In this document: in pieces, positions 22,546 to 35,565 of the stretch
Position numbering within the stretch: position 1 is the first letter of the stretch
How the letters are laid out: each line of letters begins with the position of its first letter
Origin: Knoxdaviesia capensis
Taxonomy: Eukaryota; Ascomycota; Sordariomycetes; Microascales; Gondwanamycetaceae
DNA: 64,000 nucleotides
Assembly (NCBI GenBank): GCA_001510575.1
Contig: LNGK01000007.1
Coordinates: forward strand, 496,001-560,000
Reading direction: 5' to 3'
Program-made: the position numbers and the translations under genes
The notes under the pieces: generated by a model
What the model saw: only the letters and a program-made list of their open reading frames with translations
Database searches by the model: none
Told to the model about the DNA's origin: nothing

Positions 22546-23489
22546 TGTGTGTGGACTGTTTTTGTGGAGGTGGTTTTTCGCTTTAGCCATTTTGAATTTT
22601 CGAACCTATCATTTTTGTAACTAATTTTTTTTCCTTTTTTTCTTATTTCTTTCTACTCAACCTTCTCGAGGAGGGGGTGGGTGGTTTCCTGTGATGAGAG
22701 TTGTAAAGGTGGAGAGAGAATGAGACTCTCGAAGGCGGGATTCTGGCAGTACAGTACACTGTATCGGCATCGGTGTGTGCGTGAAAGTACCGGAGCGAGC
22801 TCTACGAGTAACTGACTTTCCTTCGGTACATACAGCATGCACAATCTGTCGCCAAGAACCAGCCTTCAGCGGGCCATCCGGCAAGAATAGCTGGCATTTA
22901 TGGGAGAGGGGGTGGTGAATTTTATTTCTTTTCATGTTTTAAAGGCGCAGACGACAGCTGGGCGAGGAACGGAGCGGGGACCCGAAGGCCGGGGGAAATG
23001 GAGGCATGAACACATGAACAAAGGAAGAGTGATGGAGGCCAGGGAAAGCTGAAGCCATGATACAGCAGAAACGGGAGACTGGCCTTGTTGTTCTTGGCCG
23101 GTCAATGCTGAATCATGTTTGGAAACACTGTGACCGTCACATAACGTCAAGAGAGCGTAAGTGAGACATCGCCAGATCATCGACTGAGAGACACCAAGGA
23201 GGAGGAGAGTCAGCTGCATGTACCGTCCGCCTGTCCTTTGAGCGGCACGGTACTCCGCAGTCCATCCCATAGCCTGTTTCCACCCAGAGTTCCACAGCCC
23301 AAGTCGTTAGTTGCTAGTCTAACAAGGCCAGATAATTTGGCCCAATGTAAACACAAATCAACCCTCGACCCAGCTGCCCGTTCTAGGGCGGCCGGCAGGG
23401 GGCAGCGCCACTAAGTGGAGAGAGTCTGCAGTATATGCCACCATATCACGCTGGCTGGCATGCACTTATACTCGTGCTGCAGCTGTAGG

Positions 23490-23512
23490 CACACACACAC
23501 ACACACACACAC
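23490..23512. repeat. (CA)n microsatellite
   Basis: Eleven CA units followed by CCCAC variants, 30 bases before a TACTGTACAGTATA word. Confidence 0.9.
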
Positions 23513-24210
23513 CCACCCACACGTATGTTTGTTCCCAACACTACTGTACAGTATATATGCCCAGCTGGGCAAGATTGGCCAATATCAGCTTGCCGTGCTT
23601 CGTAGTGCTGACTGAAGACGCAAGAGACTGCGGGAGGCGTTGGTCACGATGGGCAGGTCAGTCCATGGCATGATACGGATGTCTGAACGCTGTTTTTTAC
23701 GCTCACGCACTCGCTCACTCACGCAAAGGGTGAGACTATTTGCCTCATGTTCCCTGGATGGAAATACAAAAAGAGGCTCGGCTAAGAGCGTGTGTGTGTG
23801 CGTGTGTGTGTGCGCCATGCTATGCTCTGCTTCTTCAGCCCTTCCGACATCGGGCAGAAAGGGAAGAAAGGATCATTGCAGTGAGTCTCTTTTGTCTTTA
23901 ATCCCGAGATGCAATGCTTCCCATCTCGTTTCCCTCTCACGAAAACAGCCGTAAACCCCAAGAACCCTCCGGCGATCATGCACAACACCAGACGGCCAAA
24001 CTCCCGGAAGGCCATGAAACACAGTGAGGCTGTGTTAAGGAAGTACCGGCGATCGTCGTCTTGGGGGGAGGTATTTTTGTTCTCTTTTTTTTTTTCAGAC
24101 TGAAGTTCGCGTCCCCCAGATCATCCTTCTTTTCCCCTTTGGCTGTCGGGTCATTGGTCGTTCGGTCGCCTTGTCCGGTGTATCACAACGTTGAACATCA
24201 CCATACCGGG

Positions 24211-24255
24211 AACCCTAAACTCCGGACTGCTCATTACCCCCGGACAACCCTAACC
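24211..24255. promoter_or_regulatory. Telobox pair
   Basis: AACCCTAAAC at 24211 and AACCCTAACC at 24246, same orientation, 35 bp apart, with no adjacent supported gene. Confidence 0.4.
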
Positions 24256-27200
24256 GTAGGCCGGTGAAGTACCTCCGGGGAGGGGATTGGAATGCTATCT
24301 TCAGGGCAACCTGGGGAACCAGCAGGATAAAATTGACCAAGCAATATTTCTCCAATGTTGCAAATTACCTTATTTAACTTTTTTCTGTTGTCAGAATTCC
24401 ATTCCCCACCCTCGGTTTTTTTCTGTACAGAAGGCGTCCAAGGCGGACTGGTGTAGGATGTCGATTTCCTCGTCAAAATCGCAGATCTAATTTTGTTTTC
24501 TTCCCAAAATCCCATCAGGCCGGGATGTCGACATTTGGGTTCTTCATTGTTGTTTGTTTTCTTTCCTTCTCCTCCTCCAGAGAGCTAAGGATCTCGGTAA
24601 CTGGTTCGAACCACGTTGTGGTTTTAATTAGCTGGGGCCTAATACTAATCAATCTTTCCCACTCTGCAATTTTAAATACCACTTCCGGGGTATATATTTG
24701 CGGTTTATTGCAACTGTTCAGCGACCTGTATCCCAGGATCAACCCCGATATAATGAAAGACACCGTCCAATCTCTCCGAGAGGGGCCTTGATTATATCGT
24801 TGTAATTCCCCCCTTCCCCCCCTCTGGTCTCCGGTGAACCAAACAAAACTGACACGCCGGGCCTTAGCCGTGGGTTGTGGCCGTCTTGGTGGTAGTGGTT
24901 CAAGACAGGCCTCTGGGCGGAGAGAAAAGCTCAACGGGCCAAACGCCCAAGCTTATAGGCAGGTCGGTTGAACGCACGATCACGGCCTGGCATCAGGGGA
25001 CCTTGGATGGGTGAGCCGCTAAAGCCGTTCTGTGGAAAACTGGCGTGTTTCTTACATATCGCCTTCGATGGTGCTCCCGTGGACATCTGGATAGAGACAC
25101 AAAAGAACGGCTGGTCGTCAAGCCAAAGTGCCACAGGATCAGATCACTCGACGGGCCAATAGTTCGTAAAATAAAAACAAATAAATAAATCAATAAAAGA
25201 GAAGGGAAAGCAAGAGCCACACGATGGGGACCAGCAACGAGCAAGTGTCCGCCAAAAAAGAAAGAAAGTAAAAGAAATAAAGAAATAAACACATCCAAGC
25301 CTGATATGGACGACTTGCGTTTTAGTGGTTCTCTAATGGTGGCTGAGGAGGTCGGTCTCCACACAGTTGTCTCTCTTTTTTTGTGGTTTCCTGTGAAGTG
25401 GTTGTCGAATCGGACCAAGTTCCGGGATGGCTTGTATGATGGATGTTTTACTGTGTCAAAAGCCGTCCTTATCGCAGAAGATAAAACAGGACAAGGTGAA
25501 CAAGTAGGTGTGTGTGATGGTGGACGACATCAGCCAGGAAGGGAAGGGTTGAGGGGTAGGGTTGACAGCTTGGCCGTTAGGGTTGTGTCCTTTTTGCCCA
25601 ACCTCGGTGATGTTTATTCCCTGGGTTTCTGTTTCTAAATATACTACTAGCTTCTGCCACCGAAAGGTCCAGAACCGGGATTCTGTGACAGTTCCGTTCT
25701 GTATATAGAACAGAGGAAACGCCTCTCACGTAACATGAGACGAACACCAAACACTCAGTGAAGCACACAGCAGTTCACGATGGAAAAAACCGAAGAAAAC
25801 AGCCCCCAAAAAAAGCCGTGGTCTCGACCCGCCCAACTGAAAGGCGGGGGTTCTTTTTTTTCCGTCGTTCTTTTTTTGGAGCCGTTTCCCTTCTCGCTTC
25901 AGAGAGCAAAGATGATATAATAATCAAGTTACACCAGAGAAAGGAGAACAAGGCTTGAGAGTTGAGCCCGTCTGGTCGTCGTCGGCCCCGTTGCATTCTC
26001 GCTCACTGCCACACCCGAAGTCCAGACCATGCACACAGGCCCGGGATATGTTTTCCTTTCTCTTCCAGCGTGCAGCAAGCAGTCTTGTCTGTCTTCTTCT
26101 AAACCTTTTCCCCTCTCTGCTCTCTCTCTCTATATCTACCCCCCTCTTTAATCCCCCCCAAATCCCCGTTTGGTGAGGGTACGTACCTCGGGACCACTTA
26201 CACGGGCTTGCTGGAGACGCAGAGACGCAGATGGAGATGCAGCTGTTGCACCACTGGTGGCCCAACTTTCACGCACACGCACAGCAATAAAAGCGGAATA
26301 TAAATTGTCCCGCGCTGCACACACACACACATTTCAACCAGAGAAACTCCCCTCCCCTCCCTCCCCCCCCCCAAAAAAAATGGTGTGGTGGTCGGTCCAC
26401 CCTCCTCGTCCCGTTTTGGTGCCACGCATGCAAGCCCTACATATGTGATGTGGGGTGAGAAGTCCCAGTAACCCGATTTTTGTTGTTCTCGGGTGGGTTA
26501 CAGGTGCATTGCAGGATGGGCGTATTGGTTTTTTTTTTGTCCCTTCTCTCCGATTTAATTTCGCTTTGCCTCTGCTGGCTCTCTTCCTTTATCTATCTCC
26601 GTTTCTCCCACCCGCCAAATGTCACATATACTCCCACTGTTCAGATGCCATATGCTGCATATCCTACCCACCTCGCATATCACATCCCATCAGATTCATG
26701 GTCTAGACCCGGGGCCATGAGAGAACGAAAGACCAGAACGGGGCCAAGCTTCTGCTTTCTTTCTGTTGGCCATTTGGTGGCCACACACACCATCGTAGCC
26801 CCGACCGAACACGAAGCAGGAGACTGAAGCCACCCTTTTCTTATACATAACGCCGTCGTCGGATACAAGCACCATCCTAGTGCTCCATCCGCTTGTTCTT
26901 GTGACTTTTCTTTGGTCTTATTTCCCTCGACCTATCCTTATTCTCGGTTGAGAAAAATCACCTGAATCTAACCCACGTACTCCGTACGATACATAATAAT
27001 GTACTTGTTCTCGCATCTGTCTGCACGACGTCGAGAATAGAAGCCCGCCTCAGTTCGTGTTGTATATTACATCCATTCCACAATTTGAAGTCTCCAGTGC
27101 GTAAGCAGAGAACAACACAAAAATATGTACAGTATACAGTACAGTAGATGTTCTCTTTCGGCCGTAGTGGGGGGCTTGGCTCGGTCAGTGCGGACATTCG

Positions 27201-29904
27201 GCTGCGGCGCTCATATTGGCGCCCGCCAATCGATACCACTATACTGTATGTTGCTTTTTTCGCCTCTGGCCTCTCGCTGCCCTCCGCACCAACCTCGAAG
27301 TGACAACCCGAACGGGGATGGAATGCCGAGGCGTAAGCCTGACACGGACGGCGAGAATTGTAAGACAGACATCTCTCGTCAGCTCATGAGGGAGAAACAG
27401 CCAGAAAGGGGACACCATGCATCGTAGACACAAAGGGGAAATCCCAGATTCACGAGACGTGTTAGACCATCGTGTTCCACGAGGCAAGTGATACCCGCCA
27501 TCAAACTCTCCTGTTTCTGTTCTCGTTTGGCATCTCCTCTGCTTGTTGTTTCTCTCTTCTCCTCCCGGTTTTACAAAAAAGAACCAACTGACAAGTCCCC
27601 AGACTCCTCCACCTGCTTGTGGAGAAGCCAAGTTCTCACAAGCAGAGAAAACAAAAAGAAGAAAAGGTCAGATTTGTTGTGCCGTGCTTGCATGGTCTTC
27701 CCGGGGTGATCCCTGTCAAGCGGCGGGCGAGATGTCGGAGGATTGGAGTAGGCAGTAAGTTGGATCTTGACCTGTACCGTGCAGCAAGAACGAAAGAGAG
27801 AGAAGCGAATGGGCTTGAGGACTGACTATAAGGTGAGAATGGGGGAGGGGGGGAGGACCAAGACATGCACATGTACGCGCGGTTGAGAGTTGATCGAATC
27901 AGGCTTAGACGCCAGCCAGGCGAGAGGCCCGGCGGCTGGGTCGTCTTTTAGTGGTTCCAGTTCTACCATGCAGGAAAGACAAAATGGGGAGAGAAAGATA
28001 AACGAAAATTTTGCTTTGCAGGGCGCAGACACGAGGTCTTCTTGGCCGATGCACGTCTCTCTCTACATGCAAGTGATGGCCCAGCTCGGGGCTAAGACAT
28101 CGTGACGAGATGCGCGCGGGGGAGGAGGAAGAGCATGATGAGGGGGATGAGGCGACATCGACGGCAGCGTAGGTGACCAAGCACTATGAACAAGCCAGGT
28201 TGGATGGGATAGGAGGGGGGAGAAAACCCCCGGTGTTGGCGCTATTTCATTGCGTGCAAACAATCCATCCATCCGTGAATCTATCCATCTTCCCCCCTTT
28301 TTTTCCGGGAATGTGGCCGGAGGAAGTATGTCGTGATATCTGATGCTGGGGTTGGTGTGGCTGTACACGAAGGCGATTACCGCACAGGTTCGAGCGTGGG
28401 AGCAGGCAAACAACAAGACCAGCGGGCGCTTGCGGTACCAGAAAATGGTTGACTCCTTTGGGGAAAAGGTCCTGGCCGCCAAACCGGCCGCATATGGGCG
28501 GAGCACCAACCATCGGCGAACACTGAACGCCGAAGGGCACCGCCTTGGTTTTTCGGGGTTGTTGGTTATCAGGAGGTAGTATCTGTGAGAAACGAAAACA
28601 AATAAAAGTCAAATTTCCTGCCGGTATGTCAATCTGGCCGTCAATGGCACCCCAGTGTCCACGCTGGGTTGGAATTGTCGTTGTGGCTGCGCCAGGCCTA
28701 ATTTCCGGGCCTCCACCGGGGCTTCGGATCACCACCGGCCACCTCCGGTTTGGACCGGGATCCCCATGAGAGGAGAGATATCTGATATCAGGACCCCCAT
28801 TCCTCCAGGGGGCAAGCCTCGCTTCATTGAACCATCATTCTTGCGCACTTCGTGTACGCCTCACCTTATCAACTGGTCCTCCTCTTCTTCTGGGAAGCCT
28901 TGCAATTCCCCTCTTCTTCTACCGACATGCCGGTCCCACCCAGGGCCGGCGGCTATCACAAGAAACAAAAACACGGGACAAGCGACACTAGACTCGCCCC
29001 ATCCCACCCCTCAATGCCAACGTGTAAGTCGCGAGGTTATGTTTTTTCTCTTTTTTTCTGGCTCGTCTCGTTTAGACATGCCGCATCCCAACAACAACGC
29101 GGAGTCCACAGTCAGTCCGAACTTCGCGCCTCTTTGTCAAGAAAACATAATCCTTTCGCGCTCATTCTTGTTCACTTGGGCTTGAGGCCGGTTCTCATTA
29201 CGCGGCGCGCGGGGTCCGAATGACACAGCAGACACCGCCATAGAGGGGTTAATGTTATTGTTGTGGTGGTTGGTGGTAGTGGGAAGGAGTTCTAATGACG
29301 GCGGTGGCTGCATGCTGGCCGAGCACCGGCTTCGTATGAGATGGGGCGGAGATGGATAGCACGATGCTGTGGCTGCTTGCCCACCATGTAATAATACACC
29401 GTGATATCACGCCTCCACACGGTGGAGGGGCAGTCGAAGCCTCCGCTAAAAACCGGCCGGCCATCCCCGGAGTATCCTAGAAGATTGGTGGACGGGTCAG
29501 TTGGTTGAATCGCAATTCCCATAAGTCTCTGCTTCCCTCCGCCCATTTCTACACATCATTTTTTTGGAGGGGGTTTCTAGCTGGCCCACCGGGGGAACAA
29601 TAGGCTCCAGCAGCCAGTAGTGCTGGTATCCTGGAACCTGCGTATTTTTTTTTTAATCTGTGTGGGAAATGATCAGCGTCTAGAATGACAACATTATGAT
29701 GTCTTTTCCATATAGGTTCCCCGGCTCACCGTCTATGCGTGGTATATAGTAGGGGGAAAGGGGCCGCTCCCAAAGATCCGTGCCATTTATTACACACGAA
29801 AAAAACACAATCTTAGCAATATCCCCTCTTTCCCCGTCCGCCCTATTAAAAGCGGCATCGGTTTTCCGGGTCCAATTTTAGGATTGTGTGCGAGGGGAGT
29901 GTTA

Positions 29905-29935
29905 TGTGTGTGAGTGTGTGTGTGTGTTGTGTGTG

Positions 29936-29982
<47 letters not shown>

Positions 29983-30017
29983 TGTGTGTGTGAGTCTGTG
30001 TGTGAGTGTGTGTGTGC
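29905..30017. repeat. Long interrupted (TG)n tract
   Basis: About 113 bases of TG units broken by GA, TC and TTG variants. It gives long artificial His/Thr frames on the minus strand. Confidence 0.9.
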
Positions 30018-30850
30018 GTCGTTGGTTGGGCAGACTCCGAGCTCAATGGGAGAGATAAAGGGGAGCACAGATGTCGTTTGCCCGTATATGCCCCGAACCG
30101 GATTTTCTGCTCCCTCGCCTGCCGTTCTTTTTGGGCCAGGGTTGCATTCTTGGCTGTGATGGGTACCGGTGGGCAGGCAAGCCACCAGTTCTTGCGATCT
30201 CAGGGTTTGGACGGTGAGAGAGAGAGTCGGTGTTGCGTATTATCGCAAGTCCGTGCCTGTACGGGTAGATTGCTGTTATTCCTTCACACGTATATTCAGG
30301 CAGACACTGCCCATACCTAAAAAGATAGATGTCCTGAGCAAGGTCGTGTCGGGGTTGTAGTGGCCACGCGCAAGACGGACACTCCGGCACCCGAACAGTT
30401 GTGTCGGGCTGTGTTGACACTGGGTCTGCAAGCCGGTGAGCAGTGCTGGGTGGTTGGAATGTGGTGATGACGGTTCAACGCCGTCAGGCTTGTTGATCGG
30501 TGTGGATCTTTGCCTGACATCTTCGAGGATCTGTGCCAGAATCAATACATAAGCTTCTGCAGTGGAACCGGAGAGAAGCTCAAGATGATGGAACTGTCTT
30601 AGGCTCAGCTAGGAAAAAATAAAGCTTCTAGAAACCTCGTTCACACCCCCTGAAAGTAGCCGAAAATTAGCTCTCTCGAAATCTGGGGACTGTGGCATGG
30701 GATTGGATCGGGAGTTTGCTTTCTCACCCTGGTAGTAAAGGGATATGACCGAAGAAAACCTAAGAGAGGCCATGACAAATGAAGCTGAAAACAAGAGTAA
30801 ACACCAGCTGTCGTTGGTCACGATCAGATGAGGGAAAGGAATGTGCGACC

Positions 30851-30888
30851 CAACCCTAACCACCAACCCTAGACAACAAAACCCTAGC
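30851..30888. promoter_or_regulatory. Three telobox words upstream of Lunapark
   Basis: CAACCCTAAC, AACCCTAGA and AAACCCTAG occur within 38 bases, about 400-430 bp upstream of the Lunapark ATG. Confidence 0.5.
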
Positions 30889-31284
30889 TGAGTCACAACC
30901 TTCAAGTTAGGCACCTTTTTTTTTTCTCCAGGCATTAGGTTTTGCCTGGCCAGTGTTTCTTTTCGGGACAGCTATCATCGTCATATGCAATTTCTGGACC
31001 ATTCCACAATGATCACCATTCATTAACCTCTGGCATATATTCACCCTCACACAGCTATCAGCGTCCCCTCTTTGCTACTCTCATTCTGATTCTTAACTTA
31101 TAACCTCCCTCCCTACATCCTATTATTTCTCCCTGGATTATTTCTGCGTTTCCTCAGCTCTTCTGTTATCATCTGTCTCGTCACTAGCTAAGCCCACCTC
31201 CGAAGCTGCATCTACTTTATAGTCTCTGGAGATTATTATAGAGCTGTATAATTACCACGCCTGAGATAGAGGCCAGCTACAACT

Positions 31285-32705
31285 ATGGCCTTCCTATGGC
31301 CTTTTGGGAGGGTGAGTCCTGGTGTTCCCTTGCTTCATTCAGCTCTCTCTCTATTGCTATGTGCATTATGCATACTCCACCGTCTCCCTTCAGCTTGACC
31401 GACTCTCTCTCTCTCTCTCTTTCTGGTTTGCTGACTGACCATCTGCTGCTCTCTCTACATAGCGTGACACCTCGTCAACGGCCTCATTCGAGAAAACCCT
31501 CTCCACCCTCTCAACCAAGATTGCAGATAGCCAAACCCGGCTCGACAACACGCGCACACGGGCACGGCGGGCAAAGGTGCTATGGACCCTGTACCTGACC
31601 TTTGGCTTCATGGTATATGCCGTGGTGGCCTTTCTCGTTGTTGGTTCTCACAATCTGGGCACCTATGAATGGTCCGGCCTAGTGGCTGGCCCGGTAATGT
31701 ATGTCTTGTTGGCTTGTCTCAGAGTAATGTGATGCTCTCCGCCGGGGGGGTGTGCGACTGGAGATGGTGACGCTGACCGCTTCTGTTAATTTTCACGCGT
31801 GTAGAATATATACCACCCGCCGGGTCACCTCTGCCTACTACAACTTCCGGATCGACTCGCTCACCACACGGCTGAAGTCTCAACAAGCCGAACGCGAGAA
31901 GACCATCCAGGATCTCAAGGACGCCACCAAGTTCGACTCCACACAGGAACTGCTGAAGAAGTACGGCGGAGCCGACACCAAGCGCGCGAAGTCTGCTAAG
32001 GCCACCGACGACCCGGCCACCGGCTCTCCATCCTCCAAGGCGTCCCCCCGCCACCCGACCCAGCCCCCTCCCCGCCCGAACTCTGCCATGTCCGGCCGCA
32101 CCAGCATGGCCCCCCCGCCGACGGCTAACATCCAGCGGCCGCGAGACTTCAGCGGCGCCACGCCCCTCCCGGAGGTGGCGCCGACGGCGGAATTCGCGCC
32201 GAATGCGTTCAACGGCCCCCCGCCGCCGCCGTTCTCCAACACCCCTGTGATGGTCCCTGCGCCAGACGCCGTGGCTACGGGTCCGCACTGGTACGACCGG
32301 ATCCTCGACCTGCTGCTCGGCGACGACGAGAAGGACCCGCGCAACCGCATCGCGCTGGTGTGCCAGGGGTGCCGGCTGGTGAACGGCCAGGCGCCGCCCG
32401 GCACCACGTCGCTGGCGGAGATTGGCCGGTGGCGCTGCATGGCGTGCGGCGAGATGAACGGCGAGCTGGACGACGCGAAGAAGATTGTGCGCGAGGTGCT
32501 GCAGAGCCGCGGCGCGGCGGCTGTGGCCACCGATGCGTCGACCGCCGACGACGACGACGAGCCGGCGGATGATGACGACTCGGTCGCTGGGACGCCTGTG
32601 GAGCAGGAGGTTCCCGCCGGCCCGCGGGTGTCCGGACGCGAGACGGCTAAGAAGCTGCGGCCGCGGAAGGGACGCGGTTCCCAGGCGCCCGAGCTGGCGA
32701 AGTAG
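31285..32705 (+). CDS. lnp1: Lunapark, ER three-way-junction protein
   Basis: Lunapark stabilises three-way junctions of the tubular ER, opposing the Sey1/atlastin fusion GTPase. Three exons, 31285-31311, 31463-31698 and 31805-32705, give 387 residues. The protein starts MAFLWPFGRRDTSSTASFEK, has two closely spaced membrane segments (about 44-66, WTLYLTFGFMVYAVVAFLVV, and about 75-92, ending GPVIIYTT), a coiled-coil stretch, a Pro-rich linker, and the Lunapark zinc finger at about 275-315: DPRNRIALVCQGCRLVNGQ ... GRWRCMACGEMNGE with CxxC pairs. The acidic and basic tail is low-complexity. The second intron's donor was chosen as GTATGT at 31699 rather than GTAATG at 31694 because it keeps frame into IIYTTRRVTSAYYNF. 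Confidence 0.92.
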
Positions 32706-34026
32706 AGATGTGCATGTGGTTTTCTTTTTTGGAGGAAAGGTTCTTTCTTCTCTAGCTTTCGCTTGTTTTAGTTTCGTTTCTGATGCCTTGTTCATTTCTC
32801 TCTCTCTCTCTCTTTCTCTCCATGTTGTTACGACTGAAAAAACGGACGCACAGGCTTGTATTTTGCCATTTTCCCTTTCTCTCATCGTGCTGTTTCTTCC
32901 CTCCTCTACTGCTTGGTTGAGGTTGCGTGGCGACTGGCCCGCCGAACCTGTTTTCTGTCCTCCTCCCCCATTTTCCTTCCTCGCCCGACTCTTTCTTGTA
33001 CGCATACGATTTTTCTGCCATGCAATACAGCGCAACATTCCCACCGTCTAACGAAGACCGGCGGTTCCATTACGACCCAGTACCAAGCCGTTCAGTTATT
33101 TTTTTCTTCCTTTTTCTCTGTGTGTGTATCTGCTTGCTCGTGTTATCTCTCCGGCTCGCGTGCCCGTCCATGCACCTAAGAACGAACGCACACTGTATGT
33201 TTTGGTGGCCCAGTTAAGAGTGGGTTCTTCCGCCGTGGTCGGGCTGAGGTGGAGTAAAGTTGTAAAGTTGTAGGTGTGTTGTTGGGTATCGAGGGATGAA
33301 CGGGTTCCATCTGGTGTGCTGTCTTTCGCCCCCCCTGGAACCTCTGGAATGTCGGTGTAAGTGCAGTTCGTGTGTGTTGCTGAGTTGTCTCTGATTTTAC
33401 AAGTGGCCCTCACCCCCCACCATGCCAGCGAGAATGCTACGTCAAATTGAGTCTGTGCTTAACTTTTGAAGGTTTTGGCTTTTCCCTATTGTTTTTGTAG
33501 TACCAGAGACGATGAAAACTCTATCTATCTAGACCCATCTCATTACATTATTATAGCTCCGTAAGTTAAAAGAAATGCCAACTGAAAGAAAAGGTTTTAG
33601 TGACGGTGGTCTGATATCCCCTCCCTGACTCCCATTTCACAACCCGAAGAAAATCACACAAGATATAAAAGAAAAGAAAAAAGAGTCTACCCACCCCCTA
33701 GCATCATTGGACTCCACGTCTCATCATTGACTCCGTATCTCCCACGCTGTACTCTCTCTTTTCCCTCCCGATAAGCTGCTGCCAAGGGGAGAGGGAAAAC
33801 GCCAATATTAATGTGGGTATTAAAAGCACTGCACCGGTTGTGTTCGGCGGTTGTGCACACGAAGGGCAAGGGCGTTAGTAAGGGTATAGACGTGATGTAT
33901 ATATGTGGCAGAAATGTACCGATGGCTGAGGAGATATGCCGTTCCTCGCATGCAAAACAACGAACGCTGTCACGGGAAGATGCACCCGTAAGGACAAACA
34001 AAAGCAAGTCGCCAAGGTCAAATCAT
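32706..34026. other. Convergent 3' region of Lunapark and ERG6
   Basis: 1.3 kb between the stop codons of two facing genes. T/C-rich sequence follows the Lunapark stop. No gene, tRNA or large repeat is visible. Confidence 0.6.
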
Positions 34027-35565
34027 CTAAGCCGAAGGCTTGCGGCCAACCATCAGGTACATAGGGGTGAAGATCTTCTCACGAGCTCCAGCAACGAGGT
34101 TATCAGCAGCAACGCCCAGGTTGTCGGCAGCCTTCTTAGTGCCAGCGGGGGCAATTCCCACGAACTCGAGGGTACCGACAACATTGTGCATAAGCAGACG
34201 CCCCCACCAGGTCATGCGGGCAATTGAGAAGAAATCGAACGCAGTCTGGAGGTACTTCATGTCACCGGCAAGAGGCCAGTACCAAGGCATGGCGTCGTCG
34301 TGGTCGGCCAAGTCATCTTGGTGCAGGAGCTCGAAGCCAGCGGCCTTGATGGCAGCGAGACCCTCCTTTATGGGGACCATGTTGGAGATTCCGTCACCAA
34401 CCTCGATGCCGAGACGGATCTCACGGTGGCGCACGTTATCGTTGTCGTAGTTGTCGGTCATTAGCCACTCGTAGACACCAAAGATACCACCGGGCTTGAG
34501 AACACGGTAGATCTCGCTGTAAACACCCTCCAGCGAGGGAGCGTGGACGGTGGCCTCGATGGCATAGACAGCATCGAACGAGTTGTCGGGGAAAGACATT
34601 TGCTATTCCAGGGACACGTGAGTGTGTGTGTGTTAGTGATGGGCTGCTCTCCGCGTTTGCTTCTTGAGGAGCGAACAGTCTCTCAGTCAGAAGAGAAAAC
34701 AAGGAAAAACACTCACCATGAAGTCTCCCTTGACAAACTTGATCTTGTGGCCGAGTCCGACGTTCTGGGCGTAACGGGTGGCACGCTCAATCTGGTAGTC
34801 GTTGTTGTTGAGACCAACAATGTTGCAGTTGGTGAAGCGGCATATCTCGCGGGCGGGGCCACCAACACCGCAGCCGACATCAAGGACGGTCATGTTCTCC
34901 TTGATGCCCATCTGGAGGGCGAGGTAGTGCTCGTGGCGGGCGAGGGCCTGGAGGAAAGGCTCGCCGTGGGCAAAGCGGCAGAAGTGGAACGACTGGCCCC
35001 AGCCATACTCGTACAGGTCGGTCGAGAGGTTGTAGTAGCTGGTGGAAGGGAAAAAAAGGACAGCTGTTAGTGGGGTTGGACTTTGGATAGGAAATGACAG
35101 AAAAAAGGAGAGAAACACTCACTGTCTGGTCAGGGTGGCGTATTCGGCAGTTCTGGCCTAGATAGGGGGGAATGCCACAACGGAGGTTAGCATCAGGGGA
35201 AAGTTTTGTCGCAGGCGGTGAAGCCATAGAGCAAACGGAACACAGCAGAGTTGGACACCAAAGAGAGCCACAACCACAAAATGCGCATGTCCAGACGCTC
35301 TCCAGGTGGCCAAACTCGGCTATAACAAGACGGTTGGAGCATTACTCACAGCACGATCGGCCTCGGTCTCGTTCTTCGCATCGGTGTTCCAGTGCTTGAA
35401 GTACTGGTCGACGGCGGCGCGGGTGGCCTCGTTGTCCTTCTTCTTGATGATGGAAGCGAGACCTCCGGTGGCAGCCGACGACGATCCGTGCATGGCCTTG
35501 TTGAAGTCGGCATCACGAGTGTGATCCTCCTGCTCCAGAGGAACGTGCTTAGCAGCGGGGGCCAT
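34027..35565 (-). CDS. erg6: Sterol 24-C-methyltransferase
   Basis: Transfers a methyl group from SAM to C-24 of lanosterol or zymosterol in ergosterol synthesis, at the ER and lipid droplets. Four exons, 35565-35350, 35157-35123, 35038-34717 and 34602-34027, give 382 residues, the usual length. Motifs include LTRHYYNLSTDLYEYGWGQS, the SAM loop LDVGCGVGGPAREI, NNNDYQIERA, ATVHAPSLEGVYSEIYRVL and GIFGVYEWLMTD, all typical of ERG6. The sterol methyltransferase C-terminal domain ends RKPSA. The tiny 35-nt exon 2 encodes ARTAEYATLTR and completes a His codon with exon 3. The start at MAPAAKHVP was chosen over an in-frame upstream ATG at 35676 because the extra residues resemble translated leader. 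Confidence 0.96.

Larger units (their letters stand above)
20619..31284. other. Gene-free stretch of about 10.7 kb
   Basis: I see no gene I can support here. Open frames are short, start poorly, match no family and overlap microsatellites on both strands. Base composition is near 50% GC, not the AT-rich signature of repeat-induced mutation. The stretch carries a GTT repeat, several TG/CA runs, at least four TACTGTACAGTA-like words (22098, 22747, 23541, 27126) and telobox words (24211, 24246, 25557, 25576, 30851-30888). The last 300 bases are a pyrimidine-rich leader for Lunapark. A non-coding RNA or a gene with many short exons could be hidden here. Confidence 0.5.

Noticed and set aside
24560..24630. 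GGTTCGAACC at 24603 resembling a tRNA B box
   Set aside because: No A box or acceptor-stem pairing upstream at tRNA spacing.
31719..33044. 441-codon minus-strand open frame
   Set aside because: It is antisense to Lunapark exon 3, with low-complexity Arg/Gly/Val content.
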